Shown: one piece after another, positions 1-7,650 of the stretch
Layout: each line of letters begins with the position of its first letter
How positions within the stretch are numbered: the stretch's first letter is position 1
Source of the DNA: Candidatus Oscillibacter pullicola
GTDB taxonomy: Bacteria; Bacillota; Clostridia; Oscillospirales; Oscillospiraceae
DNA: 33,371 bases
Reading direction: 5' to 3'
Assembly (NCBI GenBank): GCA_019118935.1
Contig: DWXY01000041.1
Coordinates: forward strand, 1-33,371
Notes under the pieces: model-generated
Databases searched by the model: none
Told to the model about the DNA's origin: nothing
Seen by the model: only the letters and a program-made list of their open reading frames with translations
Made by a program: the position numbers and the translations under genes

Positions 1-441
1 CGCCATGGCCGGAATCTCCCCGCCAGTCAGGACGAAGTCCCCCATGCTGATCTCCTCATCCACGCACTCGTCCAGGAACCGCTGGTCCACCCCCTCATAG
101 TGGCCGCAGACCAGGATCAGGTGGTCATAGCGCGCTTTCAGCTCCTTGGCGACTTCCTGGGTGAAGGTGCGGCCGCAGGGGGAGAGGAAGATCGTCCGCC
201 CGGGGCCGTAGGTCTCCAGGATGTGGCTCCAGCAGCGGTACAGGGGATCCGCCTGCATGACGGCGCCCCGGCCGCCGCCGTAGGGATAGTCGTCCACCTG
301 CATCTGCTTGTTGGTGGTGTACTGGCGGATCTGGTGGCTCTGGATGGCGATGTAGCCCCGCTGCTGGGCCCGGCCCAGGATGCTCACGTTCAGCATGGCG
401 TCCAGGGAATCCGGGAACAGCGTCATGATGTCAATTCTCAT
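1..441 (-). CDS. trmD: tRNA (guanine-N1-)-methyltransferase TrmD, N-terminal part
   Basis: TrmD methylates N1 of G37 in tRNAs with a G at position 36, using S-adenosylmethionine, and so prevents +1 frameshifting. The 147 codons present begin MRIDIMTLFP and contain the knot-forming SPOUT signatures: a YPYGGGRGAVMQ segment, a GHYEGVDQRF segment and the VLTGGE segment near the window edge. The family is usually about 230-250 residues, so the C-terminal third lies outside the window. The ATG at 441 overlaps the last 11 bases of rimM, which indicates translational coupling; rimM-trmD is a standard pair. Confidence 0.95.
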   Translation of the reverse strand, partial: MRIDIMTLFPDSLDAMLNVSILGRAQQRGYIAIQSHQIRQYTTNKQMQVDDYPYGGGRGAVMQADPLYRCWSHILETYGPGRTIFLSPCGRTFTQEVAKELKARYDHLILVCGHYEGVDQRFLDECVDEEISMGDFVLTGGEIPAMA

Positions 442-937
442 CCGTGGCCATCCCTTCCCAGACCTGAACCTCCATCCGGTTGGCGTCCAGGTCCACCGAT
501 TTGATGAACACATCCGGCACGGCGGGGATCAGATACTCCCGCGCTCCCCTGACCGTGTAGACCTTGTGGGCGGGATAGGAGTCCACCCGGGTGATCTCGC
601 CCAGCGCCTCGCCGGTGGCGGCGTCGCAGACGGTCATGCCCAGCAGCTCCGCATCAAAGCAGGCGCCCTCCGGCAGCTTGGCGTCTGCCCGGCGGATATA
701 CAGGTCCTTGCCCTTCAGGGCCAGGGCCGCGTTCATATCCTCCACGCCGGGGAACTTCATCAGCACCAGGGACTTGTGGACGTGGTTGGCGGTGGGGGTG
801 ACGGGGGCCCCGTCCAAATAGAACGTCTTGAACTGGGTCAGGAAGGCGGGGTCCTGGCCGTCCGGCTGTACCCGCACCTCGCCCCGGATGCCGTGGGCGT
901 TGACGATACGGCCGATCTTGATGGTTTCCAATCTCAT
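431..937 (-). CDS. rimM: Ribosome maturation factor RimM
   Basis: RimM assists late 30S assembly around the 16S rRNA 3' head by binding ribosomal protein S19. The 168-residue product starts MRLETIKIGRIVNAHGIRGE, the typical RimM N-terminal barrel with the AHGIRGEVRV signature. It continues into a PRC-barrel domain (GEALGEITRVDSY, then LIPAVPDVF). The ATG at 937 has an AAAGGAG ribosome binding site about 7 bases upstream, which is better than the upstream ATG at 1009 whose extra 24 residues do not look like RimM. The stop overlaps the trmD start. An 89-base gap with a GC-rich hairpin (968-987) separates it from the permease gene upstream. Confidence 0.95.
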   Translation of the reverse strand: MRLETIKIGRIVNAHGIRGEVRVQPDGQDPAFLTQFKTFYLDGAPVTPTANHVHKSLVLMKFPGVEDMNAALALKGKDLYIRRADAKLPEGACFDAELLGMTVCDAATGEALGEITRVDSYPAHKVYTVRGAREYLIPAVPDVFIKSVDLDANRMEVQVWEGMATDEN

Positions 938-1026
938 AGGAGCGCTCCTTTGGGAAGTGATGGCACGCCGGGCCGTCTCCGGCCCGGACAGGAGGCAGGC
1001 GGGACCCATGCCCCGCCTGACGACGT

Positions 1027-2148
1027 TTATCGGCTTGTCTCCGTGTCCGGCCCCCCCAGGGCGGAGGCGGGGAACAGAGAGATGGTCCCGTTGTCGTTGA
1101 GATACCGCAGCAGGGACAGCAGGATGGGCAGGCCGAACAGGCCCACGATGCCAAACAGGTGGTTGCCCACAAACATGCTCATCAGCGTCAGCACAGGATG
1201 CAGGCCGATCTGTGCCCCCACGATCCGGGGCTCGATGATATTGCGGATGACGGTAATGATGACGTACAGCACCAGCAGCGCCAGAGCCCGGGGAAGATCA
1301 CCGCCCAGCGCGGAGAGAATGACCCAGGGGATCATGATGCCTCCGGTGCCCAGAACGGGGAGAATATCGAAAATGGCGATCAGCAGAGCCACCAGAATCG
1401 CACGGTTCACACCGATGACGGTCAGACCGACGGACAGTTCCACAAAGGTGATGGACATGATGAGGGCGTAGGAGCGGATGCAGACAAACAGCGTCCCTAC
1501 CACATACGCCTTGATCTGGAGCACCACATTCCGGGTGTTTCCCCGGAGGCAGCCCAGGCAGAACCGCACAATCTTCTGGTAGTCGATGGCGATGAAGAAT
1601 GTGGAAATCACCATCAGCAGCAGCCGGATCAGGAAGCCGGGCAGGGAGGTGGCGAAGGAGGTGGCCATGGACACGCCACCCACCACCACGACGGAGAGGC
1701 TGGAGACCAGCTGCCACAGCATGTTGAGCAGCTGGGACTGCAGTTCCTGCAGCGCCGACATGAGGGAGGGGTCCAGCTTGGCCAGCAGCTCCTCCAGCCA
1801 ACCGAAAAAGTTGGTGAGATCCGGAAGGATATAGGCGGAATAGAGCGAGGGAATCTGCTGTACCAGAGACGTGATGGTGGCCGTGATCCGGATTCCCGCC
1901 AGCGCCAGCAGCAGGCCGATGGTGCCGTATGTGAGGACCACCAGCAGTACCGCCACCAGCCCCTTGGGCACGTGGAGCACCCGGGAGAGAAAGCGGATGG
2001 GGCGGCGCAGCACATAGGCGATCAGAAACGCCAGGACGAACGGCAGCAGCAGCGGCAGCGCATATTGCAGTAGCAGATAGCCCAGCGCCAGGATCAGCGC
2101 CAGATAGGTCACATCAACGATAAATTTTTTCTTTTTTTCTGTGGACAC
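1027..2148 (-). CDS. AI-2E family transporter (UPF0118, YtvI-like permease)
   Basis: This is a polytopic inner-membrane protein of about 373 residues with seven or more hydrophobic segments, beginning with a Lys-rich stretch and two closely spaced helices. The repeated amphipathic middle (leucine-rich, with 'GVSMATSFATSLPGF') and the C-terminal 'GTGGIMIPW', 'EPRIVGAQIGLHP' and 'GLFGLPILL' segments are typical of the AI-2E/UPF0118 exporter family. Members have been assigned roles in autoinducer-2 release, Na+/H+ exchange or sporulation; the substrate cannot be read from sequence. The GTG at 2148 lies six bases after a GGAGG; a TTG three bases earlier is an alternative. It sits between khpA and rimM, where clostridia usually have no such gene. 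Confidence 0.88.
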   Translation of the reverse strand: MSTEKKKKFIVDVTYLALILALGYLLLQYALPLLLPFVLAFLIAYVLRRPIRFLSRVLHVPKGLVAVLLVVLTYGTIGLLLALAGIRITATITSLVQQIPSLYSAYILPDLTNFFGWLEELLAKLDPSLMSALQELQSQLLNMLWQLVSSLSVVVVGGVSMATSFATSLPGFLIRLLLMVISTFFIAIDYQKIVRFCLGCLRGNTRNVVLQIKAYVVGTLFVCIRSYALIMSITFVELSVGLTVIGVNRAILVALLIAIFDILPVLGTGGIMIPWVILSALGGDLPRALALLVLYVIITVIRNIIEPRIVGAQIGLHPVLTLMSMFVGNHLFGIVGLFGLPILLSLLRYLNDNGTISLFPASALGGPDTETSR

Positions 2149-2269
2149 CAAAAGCCTCCAATCCCACAGGCGGCGGCGTCACCTGCCGTACGCGGTGTGG
2201 TGCAGTAAGCGGTGGGGATGCGCGGGCAGAAGCGGCGGGGCCGCAGCCCGGACAGCGGCAGCGAAATGA

Positions 2270-2301
2270 TTGAAAAAGGAGGAGGCCAGGCCTCCTCCTT
2301 T
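2270..2301 (-). terminator. Rho-independent terminator after khpA
   Basis: On the minus strand an 11-bp stem (AAAGGAGGAGG paired with CCTCCTCCTTT, loop of 5) is followed by a T-rich tail (TTTTTCAATC). It lies 36 bases after the khpA stop and would end the ylxM-ffh-rpsP-khpA transcript before the permease gene. Confidence 0.85.
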
Positions 2302-2336
2302 CGGATCTGGCGGAAGCGGCCCGCCGGATGATCGGT

Positions 2337-2567
2337 TCAATCTACAATATCTACGGAAACCTTCTGGCCGGTGCGCTGGGCATAGGACCGGATGACGGTC
2401 CGGATCTCCTTGGCGATGCGGCCCTGCCGGCCGATGACCTTTCCCATGTCGTCGGGGGCGACGCGCAGCTCCAGCGTCAGCTCCTGGGGACCCTCCACCT
2501 CAGTGACAGAGACGGCCTCCGGATCATCCACAAGGTTTCTGGCGATGTAGAGCAGCAACTCTTTCAT
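2337..2567 (-). CDS. khpA: KH-domain RNA-binding protein KhpA (YlqC)
   Basis: KhpA is a small single-KH-domain RNA chaperone that, with KhpB/EloR (Jag), affects cell elongation and division in Firmicutes. The 76-residue product is full length. The central VIGRQGRIAKEIR segment carries the GxxG loop that contacts RNA. It follows rpsP by 15 bases in the same operon, the conserved clostridial and bacillar arrangement. A strong terminator follows. Confidence 0.93.
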   Translation of the reverse strand: MKELLLYIARNLVDDPEAVSVTEVEGPQELTLELRVAPDDMGKVIGRQGRIAKEIRTVIRSYAQRTGQKVSVDIVD

Positions 2568-2582
2568 GCCCGATCCTCCGGA

Positions 2583-2822
2583 TCAGAGGACTTCTACTTT
2601 TTTCAGCAGAGCTCTGACGGTGTCGGTGGGCTGGGCGCCGGACTTGATCCAGGCCTGGGCGCGCTCCGTGTCGATCTTGATCTCAGCGGGGGAGACGCAG
2701 GGGTTGTAGGTGCCGATCTCCTCGATGAAGCGGCCGTCCCGGGGGAAGCGGGAGTCCGCCACCACAACGCGGTAGAAAGGAGCCTTCTTGGCGCCGAGGC
2801 GGCGCAGTCTGATTTTCACCAT
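2583..2822 (-). CDS. rpsP: 30S ribosomal protein S16
   Basis: S16 binds 16S rRNA in the body of the 30S subunit. The 79-residue protein starts [20 protein letters not shown], the invariant S16 N-terminus, and continues with the [15 protein letters not shown] segment. The gene lies between ffh (66 bases upstream) and khpA (15 bases downstream), its usual position in Firmicutes. A GGAGGTAACAA sequence before the ATG supplies the ribosome binding site. Confidence 0.97.
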   Translation of the reverse strand: MVKIRLRRLGAKKAPFYRVVVADSRFPRDGRFIEEIGTYNPCVSPAEIKIDTERAQAWIKSGAQPTDTVRALLKKVEVL

Positions 2823-2888
2823 GATTTGTTACCTCCAACAGTAAACTCGAAATTTTTTATCTATAAATGCATAGCACTTATATCCGTT

Positions 2889-4256
2889 TTATTTCAGCCG
2901 CTTCTTGCGGCCGAAGCCGTGCATCCGGCCGCCCAGGCCGCCGCCTCCCATTTTGGAAAGCCGTCCCCGGGTCATCTGCTTGGTCAGCTGCTGCATCATA
3001 TCGAACTGCTTCAGCAGCCGGTTCACATCCACCACCTCCAGGCCGCAGCCGGCGGCGATGCGCTTTTTCCGGCTGGCGTTCAGGATCTGGGGATTCTCCC
3101 GCTCCAGCGGGGTCATGGAGAGGATGATGGCCTCCGTGTGAGCCAGGGCCTTGTCGTCGATGGTGGCGCCGGCCATCTGGCGCCCCAGGGCGCCGGGCAT
3201 CATGCCGGCGATCTGGCTCAGGTCGCCCATATTCCGCAGCTGCTGGAGCTGTTCGTAGTAATCCTGCAGCGTCAGGCGGTTTTTCCGGAGCTTTTCCTCC
3301 AGCTTGGCGGCCTGCTTTTCGTCATAGGTCTGCTGGGCCTTTTCGATGAAGGACAGCATATCGCCCATGCCCAAAATGCGGGACGCCATCCGGTCCGGAT
3401 GGAAGGGCTCGATCATGTCCAGCTTTTCGCCGGTGCCCACGAACTTGATGGGCTTGCCGGTGGAGGCCCGGATGGAGAGGGCCGCGCCGCCACGGGCGTC
3501 GCCGTCCAGCTTGGTCAGCACCACGCCGTCGATGCCCAGCGCCCCGTCAAAGGCAGAGGCGGCGTTGACGGCGTCCTGGCCGGTCATGGCGTCCACCACC
3601 AGCAGGATCTCGTTGGGATGCACGGCGGCCTTCATCCGCTTCAGCTCGTCCATCAGGGACTCATCCACATGGAGCCGGCCGGCGGTGTCCAGGAAGACCA
3701 TGTCGTTGCCGTGGTCCCGGGCATGGCGGATAGCGTTCTCCGCGATCTGCACCGGGTCGCCCTGGCCCTGCTCGAACACCGGCAGGTCCAGCTGGCCGCC
3801 CACCACCTTCAATTGCTCGATGGCGGCGGGACGGTACACGTCGCAGGCGGCCAGCAGGGGCCGCTTGCCAAGCTGCCGGCGCATCAGCCCCGCAAGCTTG
3901 GCGGTGGTGGTGGTCTTGCCGGCGCCCTGCAGGCCCACCATCATCACAACGGTGGGGCCGCTGTTGGCCATGGACAGCCGGGCGGTGCCGCCGCCCATGA
4001 GCTTCGTCAGCTCTTCGTTGACGATCTTGATGACCTGCTGGGCGGGCGTGAGACTGTCCAGCACGTCGGAACCCACAGCCCGCTCTGTCACGGTAGCCAC
4101 GAAGTCCTTGACCACCTTGTAGCCCACGTCGGCCTCCAGCAGGGCCAGACGGACCTCCCGCATGGCCTCCCGGACGTCGTTCTCCGTCAGGCGGCCCTTG
4201 CCCCGCAGCTTCTTGAATGTTGCGTTCAGTTTTTCGGTGAGCCCTTCAAATGCCAT
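2889..4256 (-). CDS. ffh: Signal recognition particle protein Ffh (SRP54)
   Basis: Ffh is the GTPase subunit of the signal recognition particle and targets nascent membrane and secreted proteins to FtsY and SecYEG. The 455-residue protein has the helical N domain (1-90), the G domain with GLQGAGKTT at 108-116, DTAGRLH and TKLDGDARGG, and a Met-rich M domain ending in a Gly/Met/Arg-rich tail that binds 4.5S RNA. The start lies four bases after the ylxM stop with AAGGA upstream, so ylxM and ffh are coupled, as in most Firmicutes. Confidence 0.98.
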   Translation of the reverse strand: MAFEGLTEKLNATFKKLRGKGRLTENDVREAMREVRLALLEADVGYKVVKDFVATVTERAVGSDVLDSLTPAQQVIKIVNEELTKLMGGGTARLSMANSGPTVVMMVGLQGAGKTTTTAKLAGLMRRQLGKRPLLAACDVYRPAAIEQLKVVGGQLDLPVFEQGQGDPVQIAENAIRHARDHGNDMVFLDTAGRLHVDESLMDELKRMKAAVHPNEILLVVDAMTGQDAVNAASAFDGALGIDGVVLTKLDGDARGGAALSIRASTGKPIKFVGTGEKLDMIEPFHPDRMASRILGMGDMLSFIEKAQQTYDEKQAAKLEEKLRKNRLTLQDYYEQLQQLRNMGDLSQIAGMMPGALGRQMAGATIDDKALAHTEAIILSMTPLERENPQILNASRKKRIAAGCGLEVVDVNRLLKQFDMMQQLTKQMTRGRLSKMGGGGLGGRMHGFGRKKRLK

Positions 4257-4260
4257 GCGA

Positions 4261-4626
4261 TCATTCCTTCAAAGCGGTGGCTTCCGCGTGAATCAATTCC
4301 GCCAGCTCAGTCAGACGGGGGTCCTCATACTGGCGGTAGTTGATGGTCTTCAGCTCGGCGGCTGCATCCTCGATGGCCTGCAAATGGCCCCGCATCTGCT
4401 CGAAGCGCCGGATCAGGCCGGTCTTGTCCTCCACCTCCTGCATGACGCCCTCCGCCCGGACGATCACGTCCCGGACGCCCTGGCGGGAGATGCCGGCGTT
4501 TTCCGCGATCTCGGCCAGAGACAGGTCCTCATTGTAGTAGAGGTCGAAGAATTCCTTCTGCCGCTCGGTGAGGAGTTCGCCGTAAAAATCGAAGAGCATG
4601 GTCATGCGGTACGTCTGATTTTTCAT
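4261..4626 (-). CDS. ylxM: YlxM family HTH protein (SRP-associated)
   Basis: YlxM proteins are small sigma-70 region-4-like helix-turn-helix proteins encoded just upstream of ffh; some modulate SRP GTPase cycling, and a DNA-binding role has also been proposed. The 121-residue product starts MKNQTYRMTMLFDFYGELLT and contains FDLYYNEDLSLAEIAENAGISRQGVRD, the family's HTH. A GGGAG stretch just before the ATG at 4626 supports this start; an ATG four codons upstream is possible. The stop is four bases from the ffh start. Confidence 0.92.
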   Translation of the reverse strand: MKNQTYRMTMLFDFYGELLTERQKEFFDLYYNEDLSLAEIAENAGISRQGVRDVIVRAEGVMQEVEDKTGLIRRFEQMRGHLQAIEDAAAELKTINYRQYEDPRLTELAELIHAEATALKE

Positions 4627-4672
4627 GAACTCCCTCATTTCTGTAAAGTTGTATTCCTTTACAACGAGAAAT

Positions 4673-4701
4673 AGTTTACAGGATTTTGGCGGAAAAGTCA
4701 A
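4673..4701 (-). promoter_or_regulatory. Promoter of the ylxM-ffh operon
   Basis: On the minus strand a -35 box TTGACT (4696-4701) and a -10 box TAAACT (4673-4678) are separated by 17 bases. The expected start is about 40 bases before the ylxM ATG. An inverted repeat TGTAAAG/CTTTACA (4642-4648 and 4657-4663) lies in the leader. Confidence 0.65.
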
Positions 4702-4755
4702 GGGGAAAAACGAAAGAAATCCGGAAAAAATTCCCCTCCGGCGGCCCGGAACGGC

Positions 4756-4784
4756 TTGCCAAATCCGCTTTTGCCGCATAGACT
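4756..4784 (+). promoter_or_regulatory. Promoter of the dipeptidase gene
   Basis: A -35-like TTGCCA (4756-4761) and a -10-like TAGACT (4779-4784) with a 17-base spacer precede the ACGGAGGGAG ribosome binding site and ATG at 4815. It is divergent from the ylxM promoter. Confidence 0.5.
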
Positions 4785-4814
4785 GAGAGGGACTGAACAG
4801 AACGGAGGGAGTTT

Positions 4815-5801
4815 ATGGTATTCGACGCGCATTCCGACCTGCTGTACGATGTGACCCGGCGGCGCCTGCTGGGGGAGCGGCGGGTGCTGGAGCACCACCA
4901 TCTGGACCGGCTGCGGCGGGGCGGTGTGGAGGGGCTGGTGCTGGCCGTCTGGGCCAGCGGGCCCCGGGAGACGTTCTGGAAGGACACCGCCTGGAAGGAC
5001 CCTGCGTCCAATCTGGGCCGCACCCACCAGATCTTTGCCTGTGCCCGGGCAGAGCTGGCGGAATGTCCGCAAATCCGCCCGGTCCACACCGCAGCGGAGG
5101 CAGAGGCGGCCCGGGCGGCGGGACAGATCTACGCCTTCCTGGCGGTGGAGGGCATGGCGGCCATCGGCGGGAACCCCGGCGGCGTGGACTGGTACTACGA
5201 CCAGGGCGTCCGGCTGGGGATGCTCACCTGGAACGAGACCAACGCCCTGGCCGCCGGAGCTGGAGGCGATCCCCAGGCGGGGCTGACGGAGGCGGGACGC
5301 CGGGCGGTGCGCCGGATGGGAGAGCTGGGCATGGTGGTGGACGTGTCCCACCTGAACGACGGCGGCTTCTGGGACGTGATGGACCTGGCCGCCGGACCGG
5401 TGATCGCGTCCCACTCCAACTGCCGTGCCCTGTGCGATGTGCGCCGGAACCTGTCCGACGACCAGCTGCGCCGCATCCGGGATACCGGCGGCGTGGTGGG
5501 GCTGAACGCCTTCCACGGCTTTGTACACGCCGAGTCCCGGCAGCAGACCGCCAGGACCCTGGCCCTCCACGCCGCCCACATGGCGGAGGTCATGGGGGTG
5601 GAGCATGTGGGCTGCGGCTTCGACTTCTGCGAGTTCATGGGACCCGGAAACGAGGGGGCGGAGGGCCTGGAGAGCGCCGCCCACATCCGGAACCTCTTCT
5701 ACTGGCTGGAAAAGCTGGGGATGAACCGGCAGGAGCGGGAAATGATCGCCCGGGGCAATTTCCTGCGGGTGCTGGCGGGGCCGGACCTGCCGCCGCAATG
5801 A
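4815..5801 (+). CDS. Membrane dipeptidase (peptidase M19, renal dipeptidase-like)
   Basis: M19 enzymes are zinc dipeptidases that cleave dipeptides, often with a D-residue at the C-terminal position. The 328-residue protein begins MVFDAHSDLLYD, giving the HxD zinc pair (His6, Asp8). It continues with a bridging Glu in AFLAVEGM and the two His ligands in VVDVSHLND and IASHSNCR, then the GCGFDF segment late in the barrel. No signal peptide is visible, so a cytoplasmic role such as peptide recycling is likely. A GGAGGGAG sequence precedes the ATG. It is monocistronic and ends at a shared terminator. Confidence 0.92.
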   Translation: MVFDAHSDLLYDVTRRRLLGERRVLEHHHLDRLRRGGVEGLVLAVWASGPRETFWKDTAWKDPASNLGRTHQIFACARAELAECPQIRPVHTAAEAEAARAAGQIYAFLAVEGMAAIGGNPGGVDWYYDQGVRLGMLTWNETNALAAGAGGDPQAGLTEAGRRAVRRMGELGMVVDVSHLNDGGFWDVMDLAAGPVIASHSNCRALCDVRRNLSDDQLRRIRDTGGVVGLNAFHGFVHAESRQQTARTLALHAAHMAEVMGVEHVGCGFDFCEFMGPGNEGAEGLESAAHIRNLFYWLEKLGMNRQEREMIARGNFLRVLAGPDLPPQ

Positions 5802-5804
5802 GAA

Positions 5805-5840
5805 AGACAGCTGCTCCCCATCGGAGCAGCTGTCTGATTT
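5805..5840. terminator. Bidirectional terminator between convergent genes
   Basis: A perfect 13-bp stem (AGACAGCTGCTCC with GGAGCAGCTGTCT, 5-base loop) is followed by GATTTTC on the plus strand and by TTTCTC on the minus strand. It lies between the dipeptidase stop and the end of the DUF2500 gene. Confidence 0.88.
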
Positions 5841-5846
5841 TCTGCA

Positions 5847-6245
5847 TCACGGCTGTGTGAAGCCCAGATAGCGGGTGCCCTGAAAGGTCAGGCGGCCCGT
5901 GTCCCCCTCCACCAGGAGGCCGTACTCCCGGCCGCTGACGGAGAGCTCCATCCGGTCGCCGCTCTCCACCTGAAAGGTGACATAGTACCAGGTGGAGGTG
6001 GTCATGTGATGGGTCTCGCCTCCGTGGTGATGGTGGGAGACGTCGATCCGCTTGGCCACCACAGTGGCGTCCACCGTCAACCGGGGGGAGTTGTTGTTCC
6101 GGTGCCACTGGCTGACGCCCCGGACGATCATCACGATGAAGAGACAGAGCACCAGGGCGAAGATCAGAAAGAACAGAATTTCGAATCCGCCGCCGAACAT
6201 AAAGGAGTCCAAAAGCCCCATACCGCCAAAGCCGGGCGTGGTCAT
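5847..6245 (-). CDS. DUF2500 domain-containing membrane protein
   Basis: The 132-residue protein has a Gly/Phe-rich N-terminus, one transmembrane helix (about 22-43) and a C-terminal domain matching DUF2500: the NNNSPRLTVDATVVAKRIDV segment, then YYVTFQVESGDRMEL and EYGLLVEGDTGRLTFQGTRYLGF. The function of the family is unknown. A His-rich loop (residues 71-80, HHHHGGETHH) sits between the first strands. The ATG at 6245 has GGTGG upstream; the longer reading from 6296 adds a stretch overlapping the promoter region of the next gene. Confidence 0.85.
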   Translation of the reverse strand: MTTPGFGGMGLLDSFMFGGGFEILFFLIFALVLCLFIVMIVRGVSQWHRNNNSPRLTVDATVVAKRIDVSHHHHGGETHHMTTSTWYYVTFQVESGDRMELSVSGREYGLLVEGDTGRLTFQGTRYLGFTQP

Positions 6246-6314
6246 GAAGATCCCACCTTTCCCTCTTGTTGAGACTGATTTTACCAGATACCGCATAAGT
6301 CGGCAAGAAAGAAT

Positions 6315-6343
6315 TTGAATTATGGGAAGAGATATACTATAAT
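6315..6343 (+). promoter_or_regulatory. Promoter of the yfmF-yfmH-lgt-folD operon
   Basis: The -35 box TTGAAT (6315-6320) and consensus -10 TATAAT (6338-6343) are 17 bases apart and lie about 40 bases upstream of the yfmF start. Confidence 0.75.
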
Positions 6344-6381
6344 AATCCCGTGTCGTATTCCACAGAAGAGGAGTTGAGACC

Positions 6382-7650
6382 TTGGAAAGAACCAGAATCC
6401 AACTGGCCGACGGGGTGTATCTGACCTATCTGCCGGCCAGAAAGTTCAAGACCAGCCTGCTCTCCGCCCAGTTCGTCACCCCGCTGCGGCAGGAGACCGC
6501 CTCCGCCTATGCGCTGCTGCCGGCCATCCTGCGCCGGGGCACGGTGCGCTATCCCGACCTGGGGGCGTTGTCCGCCCGGCTGGACCGGCTGTACGGCGCC
6601 TCCGTGGACTACACCGTCCGCAAGCAGGGGGAGAACCAGTGCGTGGGCTTCGTGGCCAGCTTTATCGACGACAGCTACATCCCCGGCGGGGAACAGCTGC
6701 TGGAGCCGGTGGCGGAGCTGCTGGGAGAGCTGCTGTGCGATCCCGTGACCGAGCGCGGCCGCTTTGTGACCGCTTATTTTGAAGGGGAGAAGACCAACCT
6801 GATCGACGCTATCCGCAGCCAGGTGAATGACAAGCGGGAGTATGCCTACGCCCGATTGCTGCGGGAGATGTGCGACGGGGAGCCCTACGGCATCAGCCGC
6901 CTGGGCGACGAGACGGGTGCGGAGAAGCTGCAGATGAAAACGCTCCATGCCCTGTATGGAGAGCTGCTTGCCACCGCTCGGCTGGAGCTGTTCTACTGCG
7001 GCAGCGCACCTCTGGAGCGGGTGCGGCAGGCCTTGGCCGCCGCTTTTGCAACCCTGCCCCGGGACGGCATCCGGGACATCGCCCCCTCCGCGCCTCACCC
7101 GGCCCGGGCCGAGGTGAAGCGGGTGGAGGAGGCCATGGACGTGACCCAGGGCAAGCTGGGCATGGGCTTCGCCTGCGGCAGCGACGACTACGCCGCCACG
7201 CTGATGGGCAACACCCTGTTCGGCGGCAGCAGCAACTCCAAGCTGTTTTTGAACGTGCGGGAGAAGCTGTCCCTGTGCTACTACGCCGCTTCCTCCTATC
7301 ACCGGCAGAAGCGGCTCATCACCGTCTCCTCCGGCATCGAGTTCCAGAACTACCAGAAGGCCTATGACGAGATCATGGCCCAGCTGGCCGCCGTGCAGGC
7401 TGGCCGCCTGGAGGACTGGGAGCTGGAGGGCGCCCGCAGCACCCTTCTCAACGCCTATGCCTCCATGGGAGATTCCCAGGGCAAGCTGGAGAACTTTTAC
7501 CTGGGCCAGGCGGCCACCGGGCAGGAGGACACGCCGGAGCTGCTGGCGGAGCAGGTGCGGCAGGTGACGGCGGAGCGGATCTTCGACGCCATGCAGACCG
7601 TCTCCCTGGATACGGTGTACTTCCTGAAGGGAAAGGAGGCTGCGGAATGA
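6382..7650 (+). CDS. yfmF: M16 peptidase-like protein YfmF (EF-P 5-aminopentanol modification-associated)
   Basis: In Bacillus subtilis the homologous pair (ymfF/ymfH) is needed for 5-aminopentanol modification of elongation factor P. This 422-residue protein has the two-lobed M16 fold but lacks the zinc motif: where HxxEH should lie it has a LLPAILRRGT segment (residues 45-54). It should therefore be the non-catalytic partner of the next gene. Translation starts at TTG (6382), with GAGGAG eight bases upstream and no suitable ATG nearby. The stop overlaps the next start by 4 bases (ATGA), so the two subunits are probably made in equal amounts. Confidence 0.9.
   Translation: MERTRIQLADGVYLTYLPARKFKTSLLSAQFVTPLRQETASAYALLPAILRRGTVRYPDLGALSARLDRLYGASVDYTVRKQGENQCVGFVASFIDDSYIPGGEQLLEPVAELLGELLCDPVTERGRFVTAYFEGEKTNLIDAIRSQVNDKREYAYARLLREMCDGEPYGISRLGDETGAEKLQMKTLHALYGELLATARLELFYCGSAPLERVRQALAAAFATLPRDGIRDIAPSAPHPARAEVKRVEEAMDVTQGKLGMGFACGSDDYAATLMGNTLFGGSSNSKLFLNVREKLSLCYYAASSYHRQKRLITVSSGIEFQNYQKAYDEIMAQLAAVQAGRLEDWELEGARSTLLNAYASMGDSQGKLENFYLGQAATGQEDTPELLAEQVRQVTAERIFDAMQTVSLDTVYFLKGKEAAE

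Noticed and set aside
2328..4343. 671-codon plus-strand open frame across khpA, rpsP and ffh
   Set aside because: It lies antisense to clear conserved genes and reads as His/Leu/Gln-rich low-complexity protein, a normal by-product of high GC.
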